A stretch of DNA of 64,000 nt from Seinonella peptonophila (lineage in GTDB: Bacteria; Bacillota; Bacilli; Thermoactinomycetales; Thermoactinomycetaceae): assembly GCF_900129355.1 (NCBI RefSeq), contig NZ_FQVL01000001.1, positions 248,001-312,000 on the forward strand, given 5' to 3'. Positions within the stretch are counted from its first letter, which is position 1. Every line of letters begins with the position of its first letter. Made by a program: the position numbers and the translations under genes. Below the pieces are notes generated by a model, which was not told the DNA's origin, did no database searches, and saw only the letters and a list, made by a program, of their open reading frames with translations. This document shows positions 37,161-48,200 of this stretch, in pieces.

Positions 37161-38644
37161 GATGACACACCAGAAACCATGACTTTTTGATCTTCTACCC
37201 ATACACCATTCAAAGTCCAAGTTTGTGGCTGATCAATTTTCACATAAACCATTTGCCCAATCAAATGTTTCGGACCACTGAAATTGACCAATTTGTTTGA
37301 ACGCGTACGTCCTGAAAGTATTTCAGGATTCTTTTTGCTCTCACCTTCTACCAATACCTCAACAATTTCTCCACGTAACTTTTCATTCTTTTGACGAGCA
37401 ATTTCGTTTACTACTTCATTTAAACGGTGTAGGCGTTCACGCTTTACCTCCAAAGGTACATTATCCTGCATCTTCGCAGCAGGTGTACCATCACGAGGAG
37501 AGTATATAAAAGTATAGGCGGAATCATACTCTACTTCGCGGACTAGAGATAATGTTTCAGCAAACTGTTCCTCCGTTTCATTTGGAAAACCAACAATAAT
37601 ATCCGTTGTGAGTACGACATCAGGAATTGCTGCTTTAATTTTACGGACTAACTCTAAATATGTTGCACGATCATATTTACGTGCCATCATTTTTAAAATT
37701 TCACTGCTACCTGATTGCACTGGAAGATGAATATGCTCGACAAGGTTACCACCTTTGGCTAAGACTTCGATGAGATGGTCGTCAAAATCTTGAGGATGAC
37801 TTGTCGTAAAGCGTATGCGTGGAATCCCAATTTTTCTTGCATCATCCATCAGATCACCAAAACGGTAATCTAGGTCTTCGAAATCCTTACCGTATGCATT
37901 TACATTTTGTCCAAGCAATGTAACTTCTTGATAGCCTTTTCTAGCTAGTTCACGAAGTTCACCTAAAACATCTTCTGGTCGTCGACTCCGTTCTTTTCCT
38001 CTTGTATAAGGGACAATACAATACGTACAGAATTTATCACATCCATACATGATATTAACCCATGCACGGAGGCCATCTTCACGTACTTTTGGAAGATTTT
38101 CAATGATATCTCCTTCTTTAGACCAAACCTCTACGACCATTTCTTTACTATATAACGCATTTTGCAATAACTGCGGTAGACGATGGATATTATGAGTTCC
38201 AAATATCAAGTCTACATGCTGATAACTCTTTAGAATTCGATTTACAACCGACTCTTCTTGGGACATGCAACCACAGACACCTAAAATTAAATCTGGCTTT
38301 TCTAATTTATACTGTTTAAAACGCCCTAATGTACCGAAGACTCGATCTTCTGCATTTTCTCGAATCGCACAAGTGTTAAGCAAAATAAGATCCGCTTCTT
38401 TTTCATCCTCTGTACTTGAATAACCCATCATCTCTAAAAGACCAGCAATTGTTTCACTATCATGAACATTCATCTGACAACCATAAGTTTGCAGCAAATA
38501 TTTTTTCCCCGCTCCCAGTGAGCGCAGTTCTTTGGGAAGTTGCTCAAATTGAACAATCTGAACTTCTTCTTTTCCTCTGCGCTTTGCCTGTAACAGATCA
38601 GGCGCGATAAAATATTTACTATAGTCTTTGGTTTGTCCGCTCAT
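37157..38644 (-). CDS. miaB: MiaB, tRNA-2-methylthio-N6-dimethylallyladenosine synthase
   Basis: A 495-residue radical-SAM methylthiotransferase that adds the 2-methylthio group to i6A37 of tRNA. N-terminal UPF0004 domain with three cluster cysteines ([26 protein letters not shown]), radical-SAM motif CDKFCTYC and a C-terminal TRAM domain. The first ~65 residues are an extension seen in Bacillales. It has its own sigma-A promoter and heads the miaB-ricA operon. Confidence 0.97.
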   Translation of the reverse strand: MSGQTKDYSKYFIAPDLLQAKRRGKEEVQIVQFEQLPKELRSLGAGKKYLLQTYGCQMNVHDSETIAGLLEMMGYSSTEDEKEADLILLNTCAIRENAEDRVFGTLGRFKQYKLEKPDLILGVCGCMSQEESVVNRILKSYQHVDLIFGTHNIHRLPQLLQNALYSKEMVVEVWSKEGDIIENLPKVREDGLRAWVNIMYGCDKFCTYCIVPYTRGKERSRRPEDVLGELRELARKGYQEVTLLGQNVNAYGKDFEDLDYRFGDLMDDARKIGIPRIRFTTSHPQDFDDHLIEVLAKGGNLVEHIHLPVQSGSSEILKMMARKYDRATYLELVRKIKAAIPDVVLTTDIIVGFPNETEEQFAETLSLVREVEYDSAYTFIYSPRDGTPAAKMQDNVPLEVKRERLHRLNEVVNEIARQKNEKLRGEIVEVLVEGESKKNPEILSGRTRSNKLVNFSGPKHLIGQMVYVKIDQPQTWTLNGVWVEDQKVMVSGVSS

Positions 38645-38716
38645 TCTTTACACCTCTCTCCCTCTTGTTGAATGATCTATATGAAGGACTGCTCTTAATA
38701 TCATCGTAACCCCAAA

Positions 38717-38745
38717 ATTATACCCTATGTTTGTTGATAGTTCAA
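38717..38745 (-). promoter_or_regulatory. Sigma-A promoter of miaB-ricA
   Basis: Minus strand: TTGAAC (38745-38740), 17-base spacer, TATAAT (38722-38717), 73 bases before the miaB ATG. Confidence 0.8.
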
Positions 38746-38772
38746 TTTGCGTGTTTTATTAGCGAGGTTTGT

Positions 38773-38794
38773 GTTTGTTTCGCAAACATGTTTA
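38773..38794. promoter_or_regulatory. Operator-like 22-bp element, copy A (upstream of miaB)
   Basis: GTTTG-TTTCG-CAAAC-AT-GTTTA: three alternating half-sites. The same arrangement with the same spacing occurs at 40432-40453 upstream of murE (18 of 22 bases or more identical). It lies 27 bases upstream of the miaB -35. Bound factor unknown. Confidence 0.5.
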
Positions 38795-38865
38795 TTTGAA
38801 AATTATCTTTTTTGCTTAACGCATAATGACTTACAATTAACCCTGACGACAACTCTGATCATCCA

Positions 38866-40338
38866 TTAGTCTACATTTTCTTGTTGCTTCACCCAGTTTT
38901 TCACTTCTTCCACATCATCAAAATGCATCTTTTCCCCATTTACTTCCTGATAATCCTCATGTCCTTTACCTGCTATTAGTACTACATCTCCCTCTTTTGC
39001 CATTTGGAGTCCTCGACCAATCGCTTTTCGCCGATCTACTTCACTCACATATTGGCACTGGGTTTCTTTGATGCCAACTTCAATATGATTCAAAATGGTT
39101 TCAGGTTCTTCCGTTCTGGGATTATCTGACGTAAGTATACATAGATCAGACAGTTCACCTGCGATTTTCCCCATCAAAGGTCGTTTACTAGGATCACGAT
39201 CTCCACCACATCCAAAAATGGTAATCACACGCCCTTTTACAAAATCACGAATCGTATGCAAAACATTTTCCAAAGCATCAGGACTATGTGCATAGTCAAC
39301 AATTACATGAAATTCAGATGGAATCGGCACATTTTCAAACCGACCTCGTACTCCCTCTACCGCAGCTAGACCTTTCGCGATCTCTTCTAGTGAAAGTCCT
39401 AACGGGATACAAGCAGCAGCCGCAGCTAAAGCGTTATAAACGCTAAACTTACCGGGAATTGCAATAGCAGCTTCGACCTTCTCTCCTTGATATTCCATTG
39501 TAAACCTTACACCCTCAGCATTGATCGCAATATGAGTCGCTTTCAAATCAACCTCTTCATGTTCAATCCCATAAGTAAGAATGGACCCTGTTGCCATTGC
39601 TAAAATTTCTTCAGCCACCTTGTCATCTCGATTAATAACATGGTACTCGCAACGGTTAAACAGCTTCATTTTCGCACGTTTATAATTTTCCATTGTTCCA
39701 TGGTCATCAAGATGATCTGGTGACAAATTGGTAAATACTCCAACTTTAAATCGGCAACCATCTACACGCCCTTGCTCCAATGCGATCGATGAAACCTCCA
39801 TCACAATATCTTCTGCACCCTCTCGCACCATCATTTTGAAAAGGCGTTGTAAATCAGATGATTCAGGAGTAGTAGGTGTAGTCGTATGAAAAGGAATCAC
39901 CTTTTCACCTACTTGCTTACGTATTGTTCCAGCTAAGCCTACAGTTCTTCCTGCTGTTGATAAAATCTTAGATATTAAGAAGGAAACTGATGTCTTTCCA
40001 TTCGTACCTGTAATACCAATTAAATTTACTTTTTCAGTGGGTCGTCCATAGAAAAGATGGCTTAATTGTGGTAGTGCTTGACGAGCATGATCAACCTGTA
40101 TCACCGTAATATGCTCAGGAATATCAGATACATCTTTTTCTACTACTAGTGCAGATGCGCCTTTCTCTACAGCTTGTGAAATAAAATCATGACCATCAAC
40201 CTGAAAACCCGGAATGCAGACAAATAAAGCTCCACTTTTTACCTTTCGAGAATCAAACGCAATATCAGTAATCTCGATATCTAGATTTCCTTGTAATATT
40301 TTATAAGAACTGTTTAACAGTAGCTTTTTCAGCTTCAT
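38866..40338 (-). CDS. murE: MurE, UDP-MurNAc-tripeptide synthetase (meso-DAP type)
   Basis: A 490-residue Mur ligase adding the third amino acid to UDP-MurNAc-L-Ala-D-Glu. ATP site GITGTNGKTSVS, carbamylated-Lys region and the substrate-selecting motif DNPRTE, which marks the meso-diaminopimelate-specific enzyme. The ATG at 40338 is chosen for GGGGG seven bases upstream and the start MKLKKLL. It stands apart from the division/wall cluster where murE normally lies, so a second murE may exist elsewhere. Flanked on both sides by a shared 22-bp element. Confidence 0.95.
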   Translation of the reverse strand: MKLKKLLLNSSYKILQGNLDIEITDIAFDSRKVKSGALFVCIPGFQVDGHDFISQAVEKGASALVVEKDVSDIPEHITVIQVDHARQALPQLSHLFYGRPTEKVNLIGITGTNGKTSVSFLISKILSTAGRTVGLAGTIRKQVGEKVIPFHTTTPTTPESSDLQRLFKMMVREGAEDIVMEVSSIALEQGRVDGCRFKVGVFTNLSPDHLDDHGTMENYKRAKMKLFNRCEYHVINRDDKVAEEILAMATGSILTYGIEHEEVDLKATHIAINAEGVRFTMEYQGEKVEAAIAIPGKFSVYNALAAAAACIPLGLSLEEIAKGLAAVEGVRGRFENVPIPSEFHVIVDYAHSPDALENVLHTIRDFVKGRVITIFGCGGDRDPSKRPLMGKIAGELSDLCILTSDNPRTEEPETILNHIEVGIKETQCQYVSEVDRRKAIGRGLQMAKEGDVVLIAGKGHEDYQEVNGEKMHFDDVEEVKNWVKQQENVD

Positions 40339-40431
40339 GCATAAACCCCCATAATAATCTGAATCAAATTGTTTCAAGGATATCATCCTTCCTATAATCG
40401 GTCAATGAAATGACTTCTTATTTAGACCATT

Positions 40432-40453
40432 GTTTGAATCGCAAACTTGTTTA
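40432..40453. promoter_or_regulatory. Operator-like 22-bp element, copy B (between murE and ridA-like gene)
   Basis: GTTTG-AATCG-CAAAC-TT-GTTTA, same layout as copy A. It lies in the divergent space between murE and the Rid-family gene, 23 bases before the -35 of the latter. Confidence 0.5.
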
Positions 40454-40476
40454 ATTTATAAAAAATAATAGTCTGT

Positions 40477-40505
40477 TTGTGATGAAGCAACACCTCATCT
40501 ATAAT
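40477..40505 (+). promoter_or_regulatory. Sigma-A promoter of the Rid-family gene
   Basis: TTGTGA (40477-40482), 17-base spacer, TATAAT (40500-40505). Confidence 0.7.
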
Positions 40506-40551
40506 AAATGGATCATCCATTTAATTTAAAAATGAATCGAGGTGTAATGAA

Positions 40552-40944
40552 GTGAAAATCAATCATCTAAATCCTGAAACATTACACAACAATCCAGCAT
40601 TTACACAAGTCATTACTGTAGAAGGGTCGCATCAAACCATTTATATAGGTGGTCAGAATGCAGTGAATATCACAGGTGAGATCGTTGGTGATGATCTTGC
40701 TACTCAATCTGAACAAGCCTTAAACAATGTAGTTGCTGCCTTAGCAGCAGCAGGTGTAACAAAGGAAAATACTGTAAAGCTAACGATCTATATTGTTCAT
40801 GGTCAACCTTTACAGGAAGCCTTTGCAGCTGCACAAAAGGTATGGGGAAATCAACCCACAACTATCACTGTCCTTCAAGTAGCAGGTTTAGCAAATCCAC
40901 AATATTTAGTAGAAATAGATGCTATTGCTGTTAAAGAAGCATAA
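40552..40944 (+). CDS. Rid-family (YjgF/YER057c/UK114) protein lacking the deaminase arginine
   Basis: A 130-residue chorismate-mutase-like trimer-forming protein. The family core is clear (IYIGGQNAVN, LVEIDAIAV). Canonical RidA enzymes that hydrolyse 2-aminoacrylate have an arginine in VARLP just before the last strand; here the aligned sequence is VAGLA, so the catalytic Arg is Gly. That places it with the Rid subfamilies of unknown activity. GTG start with GAGGTG upstream; single gene between promoter and hairpin. Confidence 0.88.
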   Translation: MKINHLNPETLHNNPAFTQVITVEGSHQTIYIGGQNAVNITGEIVGDDLATQSEQALNNVVAALAAAGVTKENTVKLTIYIVHGQPLQEAFAAAQKVWGNQPTTITVLQVAGLANPQYLVEIDAIAVKEA

Positions 40945-40949
40945 AAAAT

Positions 40950-40972
40950 GACCAATGTGTTTAACATTGGTC
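40950..40972 (+). terminator. Hairpin after the Rid-family gene
   Basis: GACCAATGT (40950-40958) pairs with ACATTGGTC (40964-40972), five-base loop; the following sequence is T/C-rich but not a T run. Confidence 0.6.
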
Positions 40973-41105
40973 TCCTTCTAATGGTAAGTATTAATGTTTT
41001 TTGATAATCGGTATTAGCAATTTCCCTAATCCTGTGTTCACTTTAACATTCCTTCCTTGACAACTATCTTCTATTCAGTTGAGTTAATTCCTCCGCAACA
41101 CATTA

Positions 41106-41147
41106 ATCATTAGTATAGTCAAATGAATATTTGACTATACTAATGAT
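41106..41147. promoter_or_regulatory. CadC-type operator, 19-bp perfect arms
   Basis: Arms 41106-41124 and 41129-41147 are exact inverted copies around GAAT. The core AGTCAAAT/ATTTGACT resembles known CadC operators (TCAAATA ... TATTTGA). It covers the -35 of the cad promoter, so CadC bound here would block transcription until Cd, Pb or Zn releases it. Confidence 0.85.
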
Positions 41148-41160
41148 ATTACACTATAAT
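41131..41160 (+). promoter_or_regulatory. cadCA promoter
   Basis: TTGACT (41131-41136), 18-base spacer, TATAAT (41155-41160). The -35 is within the right arm of the operator. Confidence 0.8.
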
Positions 41161-41202
41161 TCAATAAAACAATCATTTGATTATTATATCGAGGTGATTC
41201 AT

Positions 41203-41604
41203 TTGAGCTTAGAAGAAAAAGGAACAAGGAATCAATGTGAGGTCTTTTGTTTTGATGAAGCAAAAGTGAAACGTGTTCAACAATCCTTTGAAACTGTAGA
41301 TATCCAAAATGCTTCGCGATTGCTAAAAGCTCTGGCTGATCCCAATCGATTAAAAGTGGCTTTTGCGTTAATCCAAGAAGATGAAGTCTGTGTTTGTGAT
41401 ATCGCCAACATCTTAGGTTCAACCATGGCAACTGCTTCCCATCATTTACGCTTACTTCGCAATATGGGGTTAGCGAAACAACGAAAGGAAGGAAAGCTTG
41501 TCTTTTATTCTCTCGACAATGATCACTTTCGAGACATTATTTATATGGCTTTGATTCGTCCAAGGGAGATGTTTATAGATGGCTCAATCAACACAGTTAC
41601 CTGA
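41203..41604 (+). CDS. cadC: CadC, ArsR/SmtB-family cadmium-responsive repressor
   Basis: A 133-residue metal-sensing repressor. The TTG at 41203 is chosen for GAGGTG seven bases upstream. The metal site of CadC is complete: Cys pair in QCEVFCFDE near the N-terminus and the Cys-x-Cys of EVCVCDIAN in helix alpha-3. The winged helix (about 50-110) includes [17 protein letters not shown]. Its end overlaps cadA by 26 bases, and a matching palindromic operator lies upstream. Confidence 0.95.
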   Translation: MSLEEKGTRNQCEVFCFDEAKVKRVQQSFETVDIQNASRLLKALADPNRLKVAFALIQEDEVCVCDIANILGSTMATASHHLRLLRNMGLAKQRKEGKLVFYSLDNDHFRDIIYMALIRPREMFIDGSINTVT

Positions 41605-43720
41605 TAAAAAGGTATATCGAGTCCAAGGTTTTTCATGTGCCAATTGTGCAGGTAAATTTGAAAAAAATGTAAAGCAAATTCCTGGAGTCTCGGATGCTCA
41701 AGTAAATTTTGGAGCATCTAAATTAGCTGTTTATGGAACCGAGCCATCAATTGAAGCATTAGAAAAAGCAGGAGCCTTTGAGAATTTGAAAGTGTTTCCC
41801 GAAAACCAAAAAGACAGGTTGAAACATATTCCTTTTTGGAAAAGCACTGAAAATATCCCGTTACTTCTGTCTTTGATTCTTCTATCTATTGCTTGGGTAG
41901 CCAGTCAATCGGTTGGTGAAGAGGGTTTGCCTACTATCCTTCTGTATGCTGCATCGATCCTCATTGGTGGATACCGTCTCTTCAACAAAGGGATTAAGGG
42001 ATTATTCAGTCTCCAATTTGATATGGGAACGTTGATGATCATTGCCATCATTGGAGCAGCAGCCATCGGTGAATGGGGAGAAGGGGCAACCGTTGTTATT
42101 TTATTTGCAATCAGTGAAGCACTTGAACGATATTCCATGGATCAAGCCCGTCAATCGATTCACTCTTTAATGAATATTGCCCCCAAACAAGCGCTGATCC
42201 GACGCGGAAATAAAGAATTGACGATATCTGTTGATGACATTCAAATCGGTGATATCATGATCGTGAAACCAGGACAAAAGTTGGCAATGGACGGAACTGT
42301 AGTAAAAGGCGCCTCTTCCGTTAATCAAGCAGCAATTACAGGCGAGTCAATTCCAGTCCATAAAACAGTCGATGATGAAGTTTTTGCAGGCACACTCAAT
42401 GATGAAGGATTATTAGAAGTTAAAGTAACCAAACGTGTCGAGGATACCACTATTGCCAAGATCATTCATTTGGTAGAAGAGGCACAAGCGGAACGTGTGC
42501 CTTCTCAAGCATTTGTGGATCGATTTGCGAAAATCTATACACCTGCCATCTTGATCATTGGAATCCTGCTTGCCATTGTTCCTCCCTTATTTTTCGAAGG
42601 GACTTGGAATGATTGGATTTATCGAGGACTCGCATTATTGGTTGTAGGATGCCCTTGTGCTTTAGTCATTTCAACACCTGTCTCCATTGTAACTGCCATC
42701 GGGAATGCCGCTCGAAATGGCGTTCTCATCAAAGGTGGAATCCATTTAGAAGAAACAGGAGCGTTATCAGCCATCGCTTTCGATAAAACAGGAACCTTAT
42801 CCAAAGGCGTTCCTAAAGTCACAGACATTTTGTCTTTTGTTAAAGAGAAGGAAGATGAATACCTAACCATTGCTTCCATCATTGAAAAAAACTCCCAACA
42901 CCCTCTCGCCTCTGCCCTGATTCGAAAAGCAGAGGAAAAAGAATTAGACATTCAACGATTACCAGTTGAAGAATTTCACTCGCTTACTGGAAAAGGGGTT
43001 CAAGCGAAAGTCCAAGGAACACTCTACTATATAGGCAGTCCCATTTTATTCCATGAACTTCTACCAAACGGCTTATCTGAAAAACAGTTAGATCAAATAG
43101 AGCTTCTTCAAAAGCAAGGTAAAACGGTGATGATCTTAGGAACCGAAATTGAGGCTCTCGCTCTTATCGCTGTAGCTGATGAAGTTCGTGAAAGTAGTAA
43201 AGATGTTATTGAAAGACTTCACCAGTTAGGGATCAAAAAAACAGTGATGTTAACAGGAGATAATCAATCAACTGCTGATGCAATAGGTAAACGCTTAGGG
43301 ATTGGAGAGATTCAAGCGGAGCTTCTTCCAGAAGAGAAATTAGCGTTCATTAAACAGTTTCGCTCCAGAGGTTTCAACGTTGCCATGATTGGGGATGGAG
43401 TCAATGATGCACCTGCACTTGCTTCAGCTAATGTAGGAATCGCGATGGGTGGAGCAGGGATCGATTCTACATTAGAAACAGCCGATATTGCATTGATGGG
43501 TGACGATCTACAAAAACTTCCTTTTACGATCAAACTTAGTCGAAAGACCCTACGTATTATTAAACAAAATATAACGTTTTCTCTTGTGATTAAAGCCATT
43601 GCTTTATTACTCATTATTCCAGGATGGTTAACACTTTGGATGGCTATTTTGGCCGATATGGGAGCCACCTTGATTGTAACATTAAATGGTTTACGACTAA
43701 TGAACGCCAAAGATGAATGA
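41579..43720 (+). CDS. cadA: CadA, Cd/Zn/Pb-exporting P1B-type ATPase
   Basis: A 713-residue P-type ATPase for efflux of Cd, Zn and Pb. One N-terminal heavy-metal domain with FSCANCAGK (residues about 18-26), membrane helices from about 85, the TGES actuator loop, the metal-binding CPC in [10 protein letters not shown], the phosphorylation motif DKTGT and the hinge [10 protein letters not shown]. Starts inside cadC with AAGGGAG upstream, so translation is coupled to the repressor. Confidence 0.96.
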   Translation: MAQSTQLPDKKVYRVQGFSCANCAGKFEKNVKQIPGVSDAQVNFGASKLAVYGTEPSIEALEKAGAFENLKVFPENQKDRLKHIPFWKSTENIPLLLSLILLSIAWVASQSVGEEGLPTILLYAASILIGGYRLFNKGIKGLFSLQFDMGTLMIIAIIGAAAIGEWGEGATVVILFAISEALERYSMDQARQSIHSLMNIAPKQALIRRGNKELTISVDDIQIGDIMIVKPGQKLAMDGTVVKGASSVNQAAITGESIPVHKTVDDEVFAGTLNDEGLLEVKVTKRVEDTTIAKIIHLVEEAQAERVPSQAFVDRFAKIYTPAILIIGILLAIVPPLFFEGTWNDWIYRGLALLVVGCPCALVISTPVSIVTAIGNAARNGVLIKGGIHLEETGALSAIAFDKTGTLSKGVPKVTDILSFVKEKEDEYLTIASIIEKNSQHPLASALIRKAEEKELDIQRLPVEEFHSLTGKGVQAKVQGTLYYIGSPILFHELLPNGLSEKQLDQIELLQKQGKTVMILGTEIEALALIAVADEVRESSKDVIERLHQLGIKKTVMLTGDNQSTADAIGKRLGIGEIQAELLPEEKLAFIKQFRSRGFNVAMIGDGVNDAPALASANVGIAMGGAGIDSTLETADIALMGDDLQKLPFTIKLSRKTLRIIKQNITFSLVIKAIALLLIIPGWLTLWMAILADMGATLIVTLNGLRLMNAKDE

Positions 43721-43755
43721 CGGGATTTTGATTTAAAATAGATAGAGGGATCAAA

Positions 43756-44785
43756 ATGGAGAAATTTGAGGTTGTGATTATCGGTGCAGGTCAAGCTGGA
43801 CTTGCGATGGGGTATTTTTTAAAACAAGAAAATATATCCTTCGTTTTACTGGATGCCCAAAAAAGTGTCGGAGAAAGTTGGCGGAATCGGTATGATTCAT
43901 TAGTTCTATTTACGCCCAAAAGATACAGTGGATTGCCTGGATTTCCATTCCCAGGTGACCCAAATTCATTTCCTACAAAAGATGAAACAACGGACTATTT
44001 GGAGAGTTACGCAAATCATTTTTTGATTCCTATTCATCTAAGCAAGAAAGTAACTTCACTAACAAAAAAGAACAACCACTTTCTTATTTCTACCGATCAA
44101 GATACTTATCAAGCAAATAAGGTTATCGTGGCAGCGGGACCGTTTCAGAAACCCTTGATACCTGCAATGGCACAAAAACTCTCCCCACATATTAAACAGA
44201 TTCATTCATCGAATTATCGGAATGTACAACAACTGATGGAAGGCAATGTATTAGTGGTCGGTGGTGGAAATTCAGGCGCACAAATAGCAGTTGAATTAGC
44301 CCATCACAAACAAACTTTCCACTCAGTTAGCTACCCGATTGAATTTATGCCTTTACAATTCTTAGGAAAAAGCATCTTTTGGTACTATGAAAAACTAGGA
44401 CTGTTGCAAGCAGACAATTCAACGATAAAAGGAAAATGGATACAACAACAAAAAGAGAAGGTATATGGTTTCGAGTTGAAAAAATTACTCAAGAATGGTG
44501 ACATCATACGAAAACCAAGATTAATATCTATCACACAAGGTTCCCGTGCTGTTTTTGCTGATCAGACCTCAATTGAGATCCAGAACATCCTTTGGGCAAC
44601 TGGGTTTTCGTTGGATTCATATTAATGAGGCATTAAATAAACAGAAACAACCTCTTCATAAAAGAGGTATAAGTAATGTTGAAAATTTATTTTTCCTTTG
44701 ATTACCATGGTTGTCTTGCAGGGGTTCAGCATTATTAGGATGGGTAGGTGCAGATGCTAAAAGATTGGTTTCATATGTATCTTAG
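43756..44785 (+). pseudogene. CzcO-like FAD-dependent oxidoreductase, broken by frameshift and stop
   Basis: The first frame (43756-44625) encodes 289 residues of a flavoprotein monooxygenase-like enzyme: FAD motif GAGQAGLAMGYFL, DSLVLFTPKRYSGLPG, NAD(P)H motif VVGGGNSGAQIAVEL, then ILWATGFSL and an early stop. The missing tail is present in another frame from about 44610: WIHINEALNK, KRGISNVENLFFL, a TGA where family members have Gly, then LPWLSCRGSALLGWVGADAKRLV and TAG at 44783-44785. So one frameshift and one nonsense change separate it from an intact gene. It follows cadA by 35 bases; CzcO-type genes often accompany metal efflux genes. Confidence 0.85.
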
Positions 44786-45215
44786 ACCCGAAATGAAATC
44801 GCTATCTGTACAACTACATTAATCTCGGTTAATTTAGAAATCGATTTAGAGTTCATATTGTTAAACTGGCTGTTCTATCTTTTCAGTACAACTTTACCAA
44901 TTTTCCATAATATTGGACAATTTTTGTATCAATCCTTACTTTTGAAGCAGCTTCTAGATCAAGGTAGTTCTTCCACAACCATTGGAAACACTCAGTCATG
45001 TCATCAATATGACAGATAAACCTTAACTCCGCATAACAGATTGATACTTGATATTAAAAAAATATTTTATAGTTCCTCTTTTTGGATCCAGAATGATTTA
45101 ACGAGAATATTGTTTCTCTAAGCACCCCTAAAAAAGGGGTACTAGGAAACACGACATTCCTCTATGCCTTTGAAAAGGCAAGCCTCCAGGTGGTAATTAT
45201 CATATTAGACTTGAT
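44786..45215. other. Intergenic region with gene debris
   Basis: No intact gene. On the minus strand at about 44880-45040 an open stretch of about 55 codons reads LRFICHIDDMTECFQWLWKN and continues to a stop; it looks protein-like but has no start signal and I recognise no family. A small hairpin (ACCCCT/AGGGGT, 45124-45140) without T tract lies to the right. Confidence 0.35.
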
Positions 45216-45237
45216 AAAAAGCACCCGAGTAACTCGC
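45216..45237 (-). terminator. Weak terminator after the NRPS gene
   Basis: CGAG-TAA-CTCG hairpin (45226-45236) followed on the minus strand by GGTGCTTTTT, nine bases past the NRPS stop codon. Confidence 0.4.
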
Positions 45238-45245
45238 TATGTTGT

Positions 45246-48200
45246 CTAATTGTGAAGAATATCACGGATGATTTCTGCATTCTGTTCGAAATAAGGTGTA
45301 ATCAGCATATCCATATGATTACCAGCACCTTGATAGCGATAAAATCGGGAGGTCATATTGCGCCAAATTTCTCTCTCTGGTAATTCATCTGTTGAAGTGA
45401 TCAAATGAATCGGTGCTTGCACTCTTCCACTATTGAGCAATCGATTGAGATACATATGGTAACATTTCACTCGCTCCACAAAATCTTGCTTAGTGTACTG
45501 TGAAAAATATGTATCTAGGTGGTATTGAACGTACCACATCTCCACCTCTTCAGCAGCCTGCTGCTGGACGTTATCCTCAGACACCCATCGCTTTTCCGTT
45601 CTCGGTAATCCATCCACCATAATCAAACTAGAAATCTCATATCCTTGGCTTTCCATCCTTTTAGCTAACTCAAAGATGAGTGTACATCCTGCCGAATAGC
45701 CAAGTAGTGTGTATGGTCCTTTTGGCTGGATCTCTACCATTTGATCGATATATTTCTGTAAAAGATCTTTATCATCGATAAAGTCGAAACCATACAAGCT
45801 ATGTGTCTTGATCAACTGAGCCATCCCTGAAAAAATGGTGCCAAAACCAATAATCGACGGAAAACAGAATAAAGAGGAATCCGTTTTCTGATTGAACAAA
45901 GTTAACCCTGTTGGATTGTTGGATTGAGTCTCTGTGTGATTCAGATAGATAGCCAGTTGGCGAATCCGCGGATATTGAAAAATGGTCGAAAGATTGATCT
46001 GCACATTGAGCACTTCATCAATTTTACTGGTCAGTGCAATTGCCTTGAGAGAGTGTCCACCACGTTCAAAGAAATGATCGGTCACACCAATCCGATCGAT
46101 TCCGAGTACTTCTTCCCATATGGCGACTAATTGTTCTTCCAGCTCCGTAATTGGGGGAACATATTCTGGTTGAAATTCTGAACTTGGCTCTGGCAACGCG
46201 TTGCGATCCACTTTTCCATTGGACGTCAAGGGAATCTGTTCCATTGCCACGAAGAATGAGGGAATCATATATTCAGGTAGCTTTTGTCTCAGATGCTCTC
46301 GCAGTTCCGTCACTGCGATCGGTTGGCTGGATACCACATAAGCACAGAGAAAACAGTCGTCCCCTGCCTCCGTCTGCCAATCACGCACCGTCACATCCAT
46401 CACCTGTGCATGTTCCAACAACGCGGACTCAATCTCACCCGGTTCAATCCGATAACCACGCACTTTGACCTGCTGATCAATCCTTCCCATATACACAAGG
46501 TCACCATTTTCCAGCCAATAGGCCAGATCACCTGTCCGATACATTCGCTCTCCAGTTACAAAGGGACTTTCTATAAATCTTTCCTTTGTTAATTCACGTT
46601 GATTCAAATACCCCCGTGCCACGCCTTCTCCACTTATATAAAGCTCACCCGTTACGCCGATTGGAACCAGGTTTTTATTGTGATCCAGTACCATTGTCTG
46701 TAAGGTTGGAATCGGTTTTCCAATATTACTGACATTCGATTCAATCTCCAATTCCGTGATTTCCTTATAGGTAGCATGAACGGTAATCTCCGTAATCCCA
46801 TACATGTTAATCAGTTGTGTGTGCGGATATTTCCTTTTCCAATGGCTTAATTTTCGTGGTGAAAGGGCTTCTCCGCCAAAGATCACTTTGCGCACCATCA
46901 GGTCAGATTCCTCATGATTCATCTCCTGCTGAGCTAAGTGATCAAAAGCAGAGGGCGTTTGGTTTAAGATCGTTACCTTCTCTCTTCTCAGTAGTTCAAG
47001 AAACTGTTTGGGCTCTTTGGTCACTTGTGAGGGAACAATCACGAGTTTTCCACCATAGAGTAGTGCTCCATACATCTCCCATACAGAAAAATCAAAGCAA
47101 TAGGAATGGAACAACGTCCAAATATCGTTTTGATCAAAGTCAAAGAGCGATGCATCATTCAACAGTAGACGGACGACATTGCGATGCTCTACCATGACCC
47201 CTTTGGGTTGCCCCGTCGTTCCGGAAGTGTAGATGACATAGGCCAAATCGGTTGACTGATTGATGCTTGAAAGATTGAAGGCTTCCATTCCTTCCGTACT
47301 TGTCACCTCTAGCCACTGGACCGACTCACCGCCTACTGATTGTAATCTTTCCATGATCGAAGCTTGGCTGAGTACAAGGCGAGCGCCACTATCGCTGAGC
47401 ATGAACTGGATTCGTTCCACTGGATACTCCGGATCAATCGGTACATAAGCTCCACCTGCTTTCAGAATGGCAAGTATCCCCACAATAACCTCAAGCGAAC
47501 GTTCCATCATTAACCCGACCCGATCATCCGGTTTGACCCCTCGTTGTCGAAGGACACGAGCGAGACGATTTGCCTGTTCATTCAGCTCCATAAAAGTAAG
47601 CTGTTCCTCCTGGAATACCACTGCAATGTTATGAGGTGTTAGATCTACTTGTTCTTCAAACAACGCATGGAGGGTCTTTTCTTTTGGATATTCTGCTTGG
47701 GTGCTATTAAACTCCACTAACATTTGTTGTTTCTCTTGTTCTGAACATATTTCTAAACGAGCTACCAATTGATCGGGAGATTGAATCATATCGATTACCA
47801 GTTTGATGATGCGTTCTACTAACTGATCAACCTCAGATTGGCTGAACATCTCTTGCCGATAATCAATACTTAACACCAATCGATCTGTCATGGTATATTT
47901 TTTGATATGCAAACTCAGTTCATTAAAATCATAGCCGTTAAAAATGGGATCTCCTTCCACTCCCACTTCCTGGTAGTCCATACCAACAGTAAAAAGCTGT
48001 TTAATATCTTGACCATGTTGTCTCATTTCTTGAATCAACCGATTATAGGGATATTTCTGATGCCGGAGAATTCTCATCTGTTTCCGTTGGGTTTCACGAA
48101 TCCATTCTAGTACTGGCTGTTCTTCGTTCACTTCCATCCGAACAGGCACTGTACTGACAAACATCCCCAATGCTGTTCGGTCCTTAGCCTTACGGTTGGA

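Noticed and set aside
44676-44690. TGA in the CzcO-like tail considered as selenocysteine or programmed read-through
   Set aside because: The frame is already broken upstream and no SECIS-like hairpin is evident; decay is simpler.
46151-46592. Plus-strand frames of about 100 residues opposite the NRPS
   Set aside because: Antisense to conserved adenylation motifs, with low-complexity translation; an effect of the higher GC there.
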